Source of the DNA: Closterium sp. Naga37s-1
Taxonomy: Eukaryota > Streptophyta > Zygnematophyceae > Desmidiales > Closteriaceae
Direction of reading: 5' to 3'
Assembly (NCBI GenBank): GCA_947471745.1
Contig: CANJKZ010000008.1
Span: 3,326,001-3,390,000, forward strand
DNA: 64,000 nt
Made by a program: the position numbers and the translations under genes. Each line of letters starts with the position of its first letter. The first letter of the stretch is position 1. Below the pieces are notes generated by a model. It searched no databases and had not been told where the DNA came from. It worked only from the letters and a program-made list of their open reading frames with translations. Below are positions 43,882 to 54,912 of the stretch, piece by piece.

Positions 43882-46800
43882 TCAAAATTCGCCCAAATTG
43901 AGGGCCAGAAACCCAGCCAGCAGTCTGCCGTTGGTGGATCTGAGCTCGTTAATCAGACGGCTCCAATTCGACCCTAACGACCCAACAAATAGATCGCACT
44001 GAGCAGCAATCAGCAAGCTAGCGAAGCTGACTGCCACTGATTGCTCACTATCATATGCCCGCAGGACCTCTTCCCCTTGTTCTTCCTGCTGTGGTGCTGA
44101 GTTGTCGCTTTGACGGGTGTTGGTGGAGTAGAAGAAGGTCCAATCGGGGTAGAGAGACGTGGCATCGACCACCGACTGCACAGTCAGCAACGGGAGAGGG
44201 TGGGTGGGTGAGTGCGCGTGTGTTGAGGGTGGATGAAACAGGGAAAGGGGGAAGAAGAAATTGTTGGTGGGGTAGAAGAAGGTCCAATCGGGGTAGAGGA
44301 AGAACCAATTGTTGGTGGCAGGGCAATTGACGTTTGGGTGAGTGCAAGTGTGCAGCCACGTCCCTACAGGATCCTGGCTGTGTTAAGTCAGCTCAAGCAC
44401 ACCACGCTATCCTGTTTGTGGGAAACTGGCTCAGATTACTCAAGTGTTTGTATTGATTGGCCTCAGTGTTCTAGGGTGTCTTGTCTTGCCTTGGTTTGAT
44501 ACCGTACCTGTGCTTCGGTGTTGAGCCACACAAAGTGAAGGTCAGGCCGGGACCACTTTTGAGGCGCCTCAAAAGTCGTCTCAGGGTTCTAGGGTGTCTT
44601 GTCTTGGTTTGGTACCGTACCTGTGCTTCGGTGTTGAGCCACACGGAGTGAAGGTCAGGCCGGGACTGCTTGAGTCTGCGCAGGGAAACTCACAAGGGGT
44701 CGGACGGAAAGGGTGTGAAGACAGAATTTGCATGTTCATAGGAGTTTTGTTTTATTCGGTACAGACTGAAAAATGATTTCAATGTTGTCAGAGCCCAGAT
44801 ATGCACTGAGCCAGAACCCACCTGAGCCTGAATCCACCTGTACCAGAGCTTGAGCCAAATCCCACCTGAACCAGAACCCACCTGCACCAAAACCCACCTG
44901 CACCACAACCCACCTGCACCACAACCCACCTGCACCACAACCCACCTGCACCAGAGCGCACCTGTGCAGGAGGAACATGTGGGAGTGGAAGGAGGCGAGG
45001 CGCATCTCCCTGCCCTTGTCTGTCTGTCGCACATGCACGCTCACCATGCCCCCTGGCCTGTGCACCTTCCCCCCCACCATCCTGTACGCTTCCTCCGCTC
45101 CCACCTCCCTGATTTCCTCTCTGCTGCTGCTGCTTTCGCCAGTGTTGCAGCCGGCAGCAGGGGCACAGCTAGCAGCGGAGCAAGGGGGCGCGGGGAAGCC
45201 GCGCTGGGGCCACACGCAGGCGTGCAGCGAGCGCACGGGAGGGGGTGACGACTCGCCCTGTGGCACCTCCGCTGCCGCTGCTGCTGGTACCTCCGGTGCT
45301 GTCTCTGGTGTGGGCAGCTGTTGTGACGCTGGTGGAAAGGCAGATGGTGAGGGGGCTGACGCAGAGGAGGAGGAGGAGGAGGAGGAGGAGGAGGAGGAGG
45401 AGGAGGAGGAGGAGGAGGAGGAGGAGGAGGAGGAGGAGGAGGAGGAGGAGAGGGGAGAAGATTCTGAGGAGGGGATTGGGAAGGTGGGGGGAGGGAGGGA
45501 GGAGGAATAATCGTCCAGGCTGGAGAGCACTTGGTACTGACTCTCAGTGATGGCGTTGCTGGCTGAGAGGCCACGCAGGAAGGCGGTCTGGGTCGGGGCG
45601 AACGCTGCGAGCTGATTGGCCACGAGCATGCCGAACGCGGCGTGGCGCTGCTGGTTGATGGCGTGGCAGAGATGGGCGGAGGGCCAGCGCAGCATGAAGC
45701 GCGTGGCCTGCGCACGCCACCAGTGGGTCTGATTGGATGGGAGGTGGGATGCGGGAAAAGAGGGGGGAGAGGGAGGGAAGAGGAGGGAAGAGGAGAGGGA
45801 GATGAGCAGGCGCCCAGACAGCATGAAGCGTGTGGCCTGCACATGTCATGCCATGCTATGCCACGCCATGCCATGCAACCCCATGCCACGCCACGCCACG
45901 CCACGCCACGCCACGCCACGCCACGCCACGCCACGCCATGCCTCAAGCGTGCCTAAATTCCCATCCACACACCAAATTAGATGCCTCTTGCGTCATCCCT
46001 CATGCCTACCACTAAAATCCATCCATCATTTGATTGCCTCACATCACACGTTCCCCACCATGCTCTCACCATGCTCTCACCATGCTCTCACCATGCTCTC
46101 ACCATGCTCTCATTCGCCGACATGCCTTGCATCTGCCCCCAGTGCTCCACCGTGGGTGGTGTGGCCAGATAAGCAGAACCCCACAGTCTGCAGGTATGTA
46201 GGGGGAAGAAATGGGGGGGAAGGAAGGAGGGGGAAGGCATATGTCTACCCACAATGCCCCGTTAGGGCTAGAAAAGTGGGGGAGAAAGGAGGGGAAAAAT
46301 ATATGTCTACTCACAGTGTCCAGACAGGGAAACCCCACATCTTGCAGGCTGGCAGGAAAAAAGGTGGGGAGCCGGGGGGTGGGAGGACGAGGGACGGAAG
46401 AGTAGAGCAGCACCGGAGGGGTGCGAGGACGAAGGACAGTGAATATCTGTCAACTTCGAACGCTTTTCTTGCCATGTTTTTCGAGTAGTATCAAATTCCC
46501 CTCCTGAACTTACAACCGGTGATTCAAACTCCAACTTTTTGGCCTACTACCGAGCCTCCATAAACATCACAAGTACTCTCAGCCCCGTACAGCTGCGCAC
46601 CTGACACCTGCTCATTCTTGTCATAGCGATTCTTTTTCCCCCTCCGTTTTGCGAACCGTGCTGTTTTGTTCTTGTAAACAACCATGTCCATCTTGTCCCC
46701 CCATGTGGGAGAAAGAGGGGGGTGGAGACAGGATGTGCATCGTTGTTTACAAAAAACAGGACAGCGTGGTTTCTGAAACGGAGTGGAAGAGAAACCCACG

Positions 46801-49083
46801 TCATGACAAGAACAAGCAGGTGCCAGGTGCGCAGCTGTACGGGGGTAAAATTGCTTGTAATGTTTATGGGGGCACGGTAGTATGCCAAAAAAAGGAAATA
46901 GGATACTACCCGATGAACTTGCCAAAAAAAGCGTCCGACTGCATAGGGCTGGCTTGCTTGCATGAAGAACTAGGATACACACAACATCACATTCCCCATA
47001 CACAACCGCAAAAGGCTGACTTGCTTATATGTACACCACTCACCTGGCTGCTCGTACCACTCTCACCTGGCTGCCTCACTGCCCTCCACCATGAATAACT
47101 CTCCCAGCTGCTGCAGCTCCACACACACAATGGGGGCATCTGATGCTGCTGCTGCCTTGAAGCCCCTAGCGACGCATGGCGGCACGGTGCGGGTCGCCAG
47201 GGCTTGCTGTGCCCTCTGCGTGCAATCAGAAGAGACGATGGGGAAGAAAAAACACTCCCATGACCCCCGCTGCCCTAGGTCTGGGGGGAAAGGGAGGGGG
47301 AGGAGGAGATTGGGAGGAGGGAGGGAGGATGGGAGAGAGGGGGGGAGGGAAGGAGGGAGGGAGGGAGAGAGGGAGGGAGGGAAGGAGGGAGGGAGGATGA
47401 GTGGGAGGGAGGGAGGGAGCATGAGAGGGAGGGAGGGAGGGAGGGAGGGAGGGAGGGAGGGAGGGAGGGAGGGAGGGAGGGAGGGAGGGAGGGAGGGAGG
47501 GAGGGAGGGAGGGATGGGGGAAAAGGGGAAGGTGGGAGGGAGAGAATTATTGGGAGAGGGAGAGGAATAGCTCAGCCACTGGGAAGTGTCAAAACTGCAC
47601 CGCACCGCACCGCACTGCACTGCACTGGAGTGGAGTGACGTGACGGGGACGAAGCACCCTGCCTGACACGTCCACCTCAGCAGATATAGAGATGATCCAG
47701 AGCCCATGGCAGGCGGGGCGGGGAGGAGGGCGAAACACACACCTTGACACGCACCTCTTCGCACCTCACCGCACCTCACCGCACCTCCCAAGCCTTAAGC
47801 TCGTGGCACGCACCTTGGCAGGCGGGGAGGAGGGCGCGGTCGAACTGTCCAGGCCAGGGCACGAAGGTGCGGTTGTGGGTCATGGCTATGCTCAGATACG
47901 CCCCCGCCAGATGCACCTGCACCAGTACAGGACAAAGGGGACAAATTGCCTTATTGCATACCTGATTTTCTGTCTGAGAATACCACCTGAAGTTATCTGG
48001 AAAACCCCATCAGCAAGACCTCTGTCCAGTTAATCACGACCTGACCAGGCACATGTGAGTCCACCTGACCAGTTAAACCACCTGACAAGCACTTCACCTG
48101 ACAACTCACCTGACAATTCACCTGACCGCCAATAGAAGATCCACCTGACTTTCACCTAAAAAATCCACGGATAATCAGCGACTCCAGGTAAGAAATCCAC
48201 CTGATTGTTAACATGGAATTCACTCACCTGACCCCTCACCTGAAATTCACCTGACCGCTCACCTGAGACCCCAAGCCGTGGCGTTCGGCCGGCCACCAGC
48301 GAGCCAGCAGCAGGCGCCGCCCCTCACACGACGCTCCTATTCGCTGGCTCTCCCAGATGTCTCTCTGCGCGACACGTGTCAGTGGCAGGTTGTCCACGTC
48401 AGCACCCCTCACCCAAGGCGGGAGCGGCCCCTCCCCACACCCCTCCCCTCCCCTTTCCACCCCCTCTTCCGCGCCCAAATGCGCCGGTTCCCCGCTTCCT
48501 CCCCCTTCCCCCCGTCCGCGCGCCCATAAGGGCGGCTTCCCCCCTGGTCCACGCGTCTCTGAGGCGCGGCGCCAGGCAGTGCGCGCGGAGCAGTCCTCCA
48601 GGTGGGGCGCGGGCGGAACGGCGGGCGGAAAGGGGAGCGGAGAGGGCGGGGGAAGCAGCGACGAGGAGTTGTCTAGCCCGTAGATCTGCGCCCATGCCTG
48701 GGGGACGGGTAAGAGTGCGCAAGGGGGGGAAAGGGGGGGGGAGAAGGTGGGGGGAGAGGAGGGGGGGTGTTTGAGAGCATGGGGGAGTGGATATAACAAA
48801 ATAGAGCTTGCAAAGAGACGCCACAAACAGTGGCGGTGGCTTATACCGCGCACAGCTCTTTAGCACGCTCTTTAATCTCCTCCCCGTTGACTGCTGATAA
48901 TCTTCGCCCGCCTTCCGCCCTTCCGCCGCCTTCCGTCATTCCGCCGCCATTACCCTCTCCGCCTAGGGAGTCTCCCCCGTCAATTGCCCTTGAGACGGCT
49001 GCAGTCGCCACTACGACCCAGGCCACTACCAGCACCAGCGCCGATCGCAACGTACGCGTTATAATCTCTCCGAATAAGGCCAT
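43882..49083 (-). CDS. FUT8-like (GT23-type) fucosyltransferase
   Basis: Eight exons: 49083-48847, 48697-48263, 47916-47814, 47280-47067, 46187-46103, 45728-44962, 44675-44621 and 44175-43882. Phases agree and sum to 2190 bp (729 aa plus stop). The N terminus has a single membrane anchor (SALVLVVAWVVVATAAVS), so a type II Golgi protein is expected. Blocks: RWWPAERHGLGSQ, AGAYLSIAMTHNRTFVPWPG, FFPIVSSDCT, WWRAQATRFMLRWPSAHLCH, the GDP-fucose-type motif MVSVHVRQTDKGREM, DLHSVWLNTEAQ, and C-terminal SLLIAAQCDLFVGSLGSNWSR with INELRSTNG. These match plant/algal homologues of alpha-1,6-fucosyltransferase. The donor is probably GDP-fucose and the acceptor a glycan or glycoprotein; specificity cannot be read from sequence. 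Exon 6 contains a run of about 28 Ser coded by a (GAG/CTC)n microsatellite. Confidence 0.88.
44500..44560 (-). repeat. copy of FUT8-like exon 7 tail with donor
   Basis: Repeats the last roughly 45 bases of exon 7 (GGCCTGACCTTCACT... GAAGCACAG) including the GTACGG donor. It lies 60 bp downstream of the true exon (44621) in gene direction. The acceptor side is not copied. Confidence 0.92.
44850..44961 (-). repeat. donor-iterating repeat after FUT8-like exon 6
   Basis: After the donor CACAG/GTGCGC the intron runs on as about seven units of 15-16 bp (GTGCAGGTGGGTTGTG). Each unit contains CAG/GTGGGT, a strong donor-like site. Confidence 0.9.
45366..45450. repeat. (GAG)n microsatellite inside FUT8-like exon 6
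   Basis: About 28 uninterrupted GAG triplets on +, read as Ser (TCC) codons on the coding strand. It encodes a poly-Ser linker between the SSLDDYSS region and the Ala/Pro linker before the MVSVHVR motif. Confidence 0.95.
45843..45950. repeat. CCACG pentanucleotide repeat
   Basis: Begins as ATGCCATGCCACGCC variants and becomes a uniform (CACGC)n run. It lies in intron 5 of the FUT8-like gene. Confidence 0.9.
46056..46110 (-). repeat. donor-iterating repeat after FUT8-like exon 5
   Basis: The exon end and donor GAGCATG/GTGAGAG is repeated four to five times as 12-bp units CATGGTGAGAG(A/C). Confidence 0.9.
46541..46886. repeat. head-to-head inverted duplication with two coding-like arms
   Basis: Arms 46541-46707 and 46725-46886 are inverted copies, roughly 70% alike by eye, around an 18-bp centre. 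Both arms are open outwards and read alike: KMDMVVYKNK...DKNEQVSGAQLYG...CDVYGGSVVGQK on the minus strand, and RMCIVVYKKQ...DKNKQVPGAQLYG...CNVYGGTVVCQK on the plus strand. It lies in intron 4 of the FUT8-like gene. No known domain recognised. It may be a fold-back mobile element. Confidence 0.8.
47290..47516. repeat. GGGA tetranucleotide repeat
   Basis: About 200 bp of GGGAGGGAGGGA with interruptions, in intron 3 of the FUT8-like gene. The uniform core is at 47417-47512. The purine bias makes spurious long frames on both strands. Confidence 0.95.
48040..48262 (-). repeat. dispersed donor-like repeats after FUT8-like exon 2
   Basis: On the coding strand the sequence GTCAGGTGA(G/A) or CAGGTG recurs more than twelve times over 220 bp, starting from the true donor TCTCAG/GTGAGC. 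Spacers vary, so this is a decayed array rather than a clean satellite. Confidence 0.8.
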
Positions 49084-49376
49084 ACGTAGAAGTCGCCGGG
49101 CATTGTCTAATCGCCGCGCACCACCTTCTCAACAAGAGTGATTTTCAGCGTATCAAAACGTACGAAGTACTCGACGCGCTGCGAATGTCTGTATCTCGGC
49201 GTGCTAGGTGCTACATGGTCGACACATTCCAGCTCGATTCGACAGTTGTCTGAGCGCGCGGGTCTACATGCTCTGAAATGGAATGGATTGGAAATTTACG
49301 CAATAGCGGAGCATAGCAGCACTTAGAAGATCATAATTACCATTTTTACAAAGGATCGACAAAAGAAATAACAATA

Positions 49377-52300
49377 TTATTGGAGGGACTGGTTGCTCGC
49401 AGCCCAACCAGCTGCAACCAAAGCCAGCACCACAAGCGCAATTTTCTTCCGATTATCTTTCAGACGAGCCACTAAGAATTTTCCAAGAGGAGCCTTATCG
49501 GTGCTTGGTGTGCCATTATCTTCAGCTCCATTTGATGTACCTAGTATAAGGACACACCAATCAACATACAGAGCAAAATATTGACTTGTCAAATTCCAAT
49601 ATTCCTTGGCATAAATGGCGAATGCAAAGGGTGTCGTGAAAAAAGCACAGGAGAGAGCAAGCGATACCTTACAGGGCAACTCACCAGCACCGGAGGGGCG
49701 ATAGCGCAGCGTATTGAATAGTGACCCGAGCACGATGGCGAGCAGAGTGCAGGTGAGAGTGATGACGTTGTATGGCATGCTCAGATCCGGCAGCGGTACA
49801 GGCACCACCACCGGTGGCGCATACATGTGGCTCTGACCCTGGGAGTTCTGCAGTGAGAAAGAGAGAGGAAAGGGGGATATCGCCATTTGAAAACTCTAAA
49901 AAAGCATCATCACAGGGGCACCACCACCACCACCGGTGGCGCGTGTATGTGGCTTGACTCCTGTGGGTACTGATGCGGTGGGAGCGTCGAAAGAAAGGAG
50001 GTAAGGAGGTGATGTATATGCAAAAAAAAAAACTTTCGAGGCACCTCAAAGGTACGTGCTTGAAATGCATGCACTGATATGCGTGTGTATGTATGGCACA
50101 GTCATTGGCTATACAGAGGGGATGGTGAGTGTGACAATACCGAGGGCACAGCGCGCGACATCACAGTGAGTGTGGTATCAGTGAGAGTGACATCTGTCAG
50201 TGTGACATCACAATGAGCGTGAGAATACCAAGGGCAGAGTAAGTGTGACAATACTGAGGGCAGAGTGAGTGTGACAATACCGAGGGCAGAGTGAGTGTGA
50301 TAATACCGAGGGCAGCGTGAGTGTGACAATACCGAGGGCAGAGGGAGTGTGACAATACCGAGGGCAGAGTGAGTGTGACAATACCGAGGGCACAGTGAGT
50401 GTGACAATACCGAGGGCACAGTGAGGAGGGCAGCGGGAAGGTCGACTCCTCTGCTGGCATCAGGCGGCGTTTCAAAGACAGTCAGAAAGGCCTGCAGGGC
50501 GGTGAGAGGTGGATGGTGACAGGAGGGAGATGGTGGGACGAGGGAAGAGGCGAGGGGAAGGTGGTGGGACGAAGGTCAAGAGTGTGTTGGTGAGTGCGAG
50601 AGGAGCAGAGCTCAAGGGTCTTCCTGACTCAAGGGTCTTCCTGACTCATAATCGAAGGGCTGCACTACGTAAAGCTGGCGCTTTAGCAACAGGATCAACA
50701 GTGTAAAACTTAGTGTGAAAAAGGTAGATCTCAAAAACCCTTAGTCTCGAAAAGGCCTCCTTACGCAAGGAAGGTGGTGGGACAAAGGTCAAGAGTGTGT
50801 CGGTGGGTGCGAGAGGAGCAGAGCTCAAGGGCACAATGCCTTTCTGTACGACACTGTGATTGTATCGGTGAGAGTGTCACAATACCGAGGGCATTGTGAG
50901 AGTGATCACACCTTTCGGTCCTGCAATGGGTAACACATGAAGCCTGAAACCCCTTCAATTTAAACCCGCACCTTTCGGTACTGCACTGTGATTGTAACGC
51001 GAGACACTCTTCTGGGCACGCGGAGCAGCAGCTCCAGCACAGCAGGCGGGCCTCTCTCCCTCGTCAGTGCAATAAACACATGATACTTGACACACGCGTA
51101 AGAACCCGTACCTTTTGGTATTGTAGAGTAATTGTAACGAGCTGGTTTTTGAGAATTCTAAAAAACCAGCTAAGATTCCATACCTTTCAGTATTGTAGAG
51201 TAGAGTAATTGTAACGCGGGACACTCCTCTGGGCACCCGAAGCAGCAGCTCCAGCACAGCGGGCGGGCCCCTCTCCCTCGGCCCCTGTGACTATACCACA
51301 CGACACTTGACACACCCAAAAAGCGCACCTTTCGGTACTGCAGTGTGATTGTAATGCGAGAGACTCCTCTGGGCACCCGCAAGAGCAGCTCCAGCACAGC
51401 GGGCGGGCCCCTCTCCCTCGTCAGTGTGACTAAAACACAGGAGAGACATGACACGCTAAATCCCCGCAGCTTTCTGTACTGCAGTGTGATTGTAACGCGA
51501 GAGACTCCTCGGGGCACCCGCAAGAGCAGTTCCAGCACGGCGGGCGGGCCTCTCTCCCTCGTTGGCTGTAGCCGCGCCGCTACAACCGCGCTGCTGTCCC
51601 TCAAGCTGACAGGGCGGTGGTCGAAGGAGAGAGTGAGCGTGTGCAGGTAAAGCTTGAGCCACCACGGCACCGCCTGAAACACACTCACTGTGTCGCTTCT
51701 ACACTCCCCGCTCTGACTCTCTGTGTTGGAAGAAGAATCATTATTATTTTTAGTATCACATTCTCTTGAAGCACCCCCTGCTCTCTGTATCAGGAAGGTC
51801 AGCCCCCCCAGAGCATCTCCTGTGCCTGTGGTGAACCGGGAAAGGACAAACAACGCCGGCCGCCGCTGCCACGCCACACGCCGCTTCCAGTGAATGCCTG
51901 CCGAGCTGACCGCTGCCACGTCACCTACATGCAAAGCAGATTCAGCAGCAGCACCGTCAGCAGCAGAACCAGCAGAAGTAGTGGTCGAGCCAACAGCATC
52001 AGCGGCAGCAACAGCATGAGCGGCAGCAACAGCAGAGGCGGCAGCGTCATATGGGAGCACTGGTAGGCGGCTCCGCATGTCACGATGCAGCAGTACTGCC
52101 TCCACATGCTGCACGGCCCCCGTGCCCCTCATACCCCCCATACCCCCCATGCTCCCCATGCTCCCCATGCTCCCCATGCTCCCCATGCTGCCCATGCTCC
52201 CCATGCTGCCCATGCCCTCATTTGAACCCCCTGGCATCACAGCACCACCTCTTGCCTGCACTCTCACCCTCCACTTCCCCTCCAACCCAAACACTGCATT

Positions 52301-54912
52301 GCTCCTTAGGAAAGTCGCCCACCCCACTTTAGAGTCACTACCATTACTGTCACCTCCGTTACAGGCCACCACCACCGCAGCAGCAGCAGTAACAGCAGCA
52401 GCAGCAGAAGAAGTGGCAGTGGCAGCACCTCCTGATGATGCAGCAGTGAGTTGAGCCGCGGGGCAGAGGAGACCGGACGGCACTCTGATTGCCACGTCTG
52501 TTGACGTGGCAAGGGGACACACTGACGTCAGCTGCCGCCCAAACAGTGCACCCACACTCCAATCAGGCGGCAGCGGAAGCACATCGCTCAGATCAAGCCC
52601 CCCTTGTGATGCTGCTGCAGCTCCTAGGTTAGCAGCGGAAGGGACGGGTTTGTTGGCAGATGCGGCGGCAGCGGTGGCAAGGGCGTTCTCAGTGGAGGCA
52701 TCGAGCACGAGTGTGAGCGACTGGTGCAGCACCACAGCCCACGTCTCACCGGCACATGCATGCATGGCAGGGGAGATGCAGGAGGACGAGCAGGACTCAC
52801 GCACACCCTCCCCTTGAGATTTTGTGCTGCATGTATCAGCACCAGTACCCACATTCCCCCTGTCACCCACACTCCCCTCCTCGCACACACTACCCTCATC
52901 ACACACGTGGGTCCACACAGCAGTGTGCATGGAGTGGTAGCGTCCGCCAAACACGGCCCCGCGGTCCAGGAGAGACGAGAGGCCTGCAGCGTCGCGGCAC
53001 GGCAGCAGCTTCAGCCACGGGGTCAGGTTCTCCGTGCACACCGGCTCCCGAGCCATGCTGCCGTACCTCACGTGCAGGCCCGGCGGCTGGTTCGGCGGTG
53101 GCAAGGAGGAGGCGGAGGAGGAGAGGGGGTGGGGTGGCGGGTGGGAGTGGTTTGAAGAGAGAGGGGATAGGGGATGAGATGGTAGGTGGGAGTGGGTTGG
53201 GAAGGGAGGGAATGGGGTGTGGAAGTGAAGAGCGGGGGAGACGACGGCGGAGGGGGATTGCAGGAAGTTGAGGGAGGCGCAGAACATCCCTGCGAGGGCG
53301 TCAGTGAGGTTGTGCCACGTGGCGTCCAGCTGGCATGGGGGGAGAGGTGGTGAGGGGAGGACAGGAGAGACGGGAATGAGGGGTGAAAGAGTTGAGGGCT
53401 GATGGGGATGAGAGGGAGAGTGTTGACAGAAAGTATCAAGGTGCAATGGAGTGACAACAGTTTGGAATCTCACGAACTACTTCCCAGTAATTCCCCTCTC
53501 CCCTTTACCCTTTCCTCTCACCTCTTTCCCGCCTTCTCCGCCCATCCACGCGACCAGCTGTGCCCCTGGCGGCCTGACGTCGTACTCTTGGTGTGAGAGA
53601 GTCGGGGGAGGGGGGAGAGAGGAGGAGGAGGAGGAGGAGGAGGAGGAGGAGGAGGAGGAGGAGGAGGAGGAGGAGGAGGAGGAGGAGGAGGAGGAGGAGG
53701 AGGAGGAGGAGGAGGAGGAGGAGGGGGTGCCCCATTGCTGCACGTCCCAGTTGCCGTGTGTGAGCGAGAGCGAGAAATGGCGCACGCTCAGCGATTGCAC
53801 CTGGTGGGGGATGAGGAGGAGGGAATAGGGAAGAGGACGAGGGAAGACGGGAGGAGGGGATGGGAGTAGGGGAGAGGGAGGAGGGGAGACGGGAGGAGGG
53901 GTGTAACACCTCGCTACCCACTAGGTCAAAACGAGGGTGTTATTTGGCGCAGCGGAGTGCCCTTAACACAGCCCACAGGCGTTACACTCGTCCCCCCCTG
54001 GTGCCAACGTCCCCGTTGGCCCTGGACTTCAGGAAGTCGGCCCCCTGCCGCTGGGACCTAGATTTCGCAGTGCTGTTGGCTGCGACTTCGCTGGTTGCTC
54101 AGGCCAGCGGAGGATCGTTCGCTGGGTTCGAGCTGGTTACAACCGCACTTCAGTTCTCGCCAAAGGCGGAAAGTGTGGTCCAGCCGGGATTCGAACCCTA
54201 GGCTCTGATTCCAATTGTAACACCTCGCTACCCACTGGGTCAAAACGAGGGTGTTATTTGGCGCAGCGGAGTGCCCTTAACACAGCCCACAGGCGTTACA
54301 AGGGGAGACGGGAGGAGGGGATGGGAGGAGGGGAGAGGGAGGAGGGGAGACGGGAAGAGGGGAGACGGGAGGAGGGGAGGAAGGACTTGAGGGGAGGGAG
54401 GAGGAAGACGAGAGGAGGGAGGAGGAGGAAGGATGGAGGAGGCACCAATGAAGAATGTGCGTGGGGAGCAAGGTGTGTCGACACAAGGGACGAGAAGATA
54501 GAGAGGGAGGACGAGGGACAAAAACGGAAATGGGGGAAGGCAACGGGGACAACGAAACGCTGACAAGGCGCGCGGATTCTACTATGACGGCGCGGCATAC
54601 AAGGTGCAGGATGGCCGGGGGGAACAGAACCGTGTCCGCGGACTTTCCACCTTCTTCTAACTCTCCCGTTCCTCCCGCTCCTCGCGGTGCCCGCAGCCGG
54701 CTTTCGAACGAGAAGTGCGCCAACACGCGGCCATCTGGCAGCGGTTCGAGCATCAGCCGTTCGTGAAACTCCTCGCGACTCGACACTCTAACGCGATCTG
54801 ATAGTGCTGCTCTCTGCCGAACGGGCGTATCTGCGGCCGTTAGAGCCGGCCCAGATTCTCCGCCGTAAAATGCCGAGAGGCTGAGAATAATTGCCAGTGG
54901 CACGAGCCACAT
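49377..54912 (-). CDS. PIGT: GPI transamidase component PIG-T (Gpi16)
   Basis: Six exons: 54912-54601, 53800-53522, about 53329-51329, 50491-50411, 49847-49685 and 49540-49377. They sum to 3000 bp (999 aa plus stop), much longer than the usual 550-650 aa because of insertions. Blocks: signal-like N terminus, EEFHERLMLEPLPDGRVLAHF, LSLTHGNWDVQQWG, DALAGMFCASLNFL, VCTENLTPWLKLLPC, YHSMHTAVWTH, VFQAVPWWLKLYLHTLTL, FETPPDASRGVDLPAAL, and the C-terminal membrane segment DLSMPYNVITLTCTLLAIVL plus RYRP. PIG-T sits in the ER membrane and holds the transamidase complex that attaches proteins to GPI anchors. Inserted: a run of about 34 Ser, Ala-rich linkers, a GSMGSM repeat, and an in-frame duplicate of the ERGPPAVLELLLRVPRG segment in exon 3. 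Confidence 0.93.
50140..50420 (-). repeat. PIGT: donor-iterating minisatellite after PIG-T exon 4
   Basis: About nine units of 30 bp. On the coding strand each reads GCCCTCG/GTATTGTCACAC plus TCACTCT, repeating exactly the exon-4 end and its donor (CCCTCG/GTATTG). Unit differences are few. Confidence 0.95.
50840..51270 (-). repeat. PIGT: decayed copies of the PIG-T exon 3 tail
   Basis: Downstream of the exon-3 end (51329) are further copies of its tail: about 51030-50985 and 51270-51190 (ERGPPAVLELLLRVPRG, then TVTITLxY, ending AAAGGTGCGG or AAAGGTATGG) and a short one near 50840-50870. Each keeps a GT donor after the AAAG. In gene order they follow the full copy. Confidence 0.9.
53622..53722. 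repeat. (GAG)n microsatellite inside PIG-T exon 2
   Basis: About 34 GAG triplets on +, read as poly-Ser on the coding strand, directly after HGNWDVQQWGTP. It expands a normally short loop of the luminal domain. Confidence 0.95.
53902..54300 (-). mobile_element. 399-bp TRIM element with tRNA-iMet-like LTRs
   Basis: 85-bp LTRs at 53902-53986 and 54216-54300 (TGTAAC...GTTACA) are almost identical. Target duplication AGGGG at 53897-53901 and 54301-54305. On the minus strand the interior opens with TTGGAATCAGAGCC (initiator-Met primer site) and a T-arm-like GGGTTCGAATCCCGG, and closes with a G-rich tract before the second LTR. On the plus strand the LTR holds TTTGGCGCAGCGGAGTG, almost the plant tRNA-iMet D-arm. 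No coding capacity. It lies in the purine-rich intron 1 of PIG-T and looks whole and very young. Confidence 0.92.

Noticed and set aside
47063-47791. 242-residue minus-strand frame as one exon
   Set aside because: Only 47280-47067 is exon 4 of the FUT8-like gene; the rest is the translated GGGA repeat.
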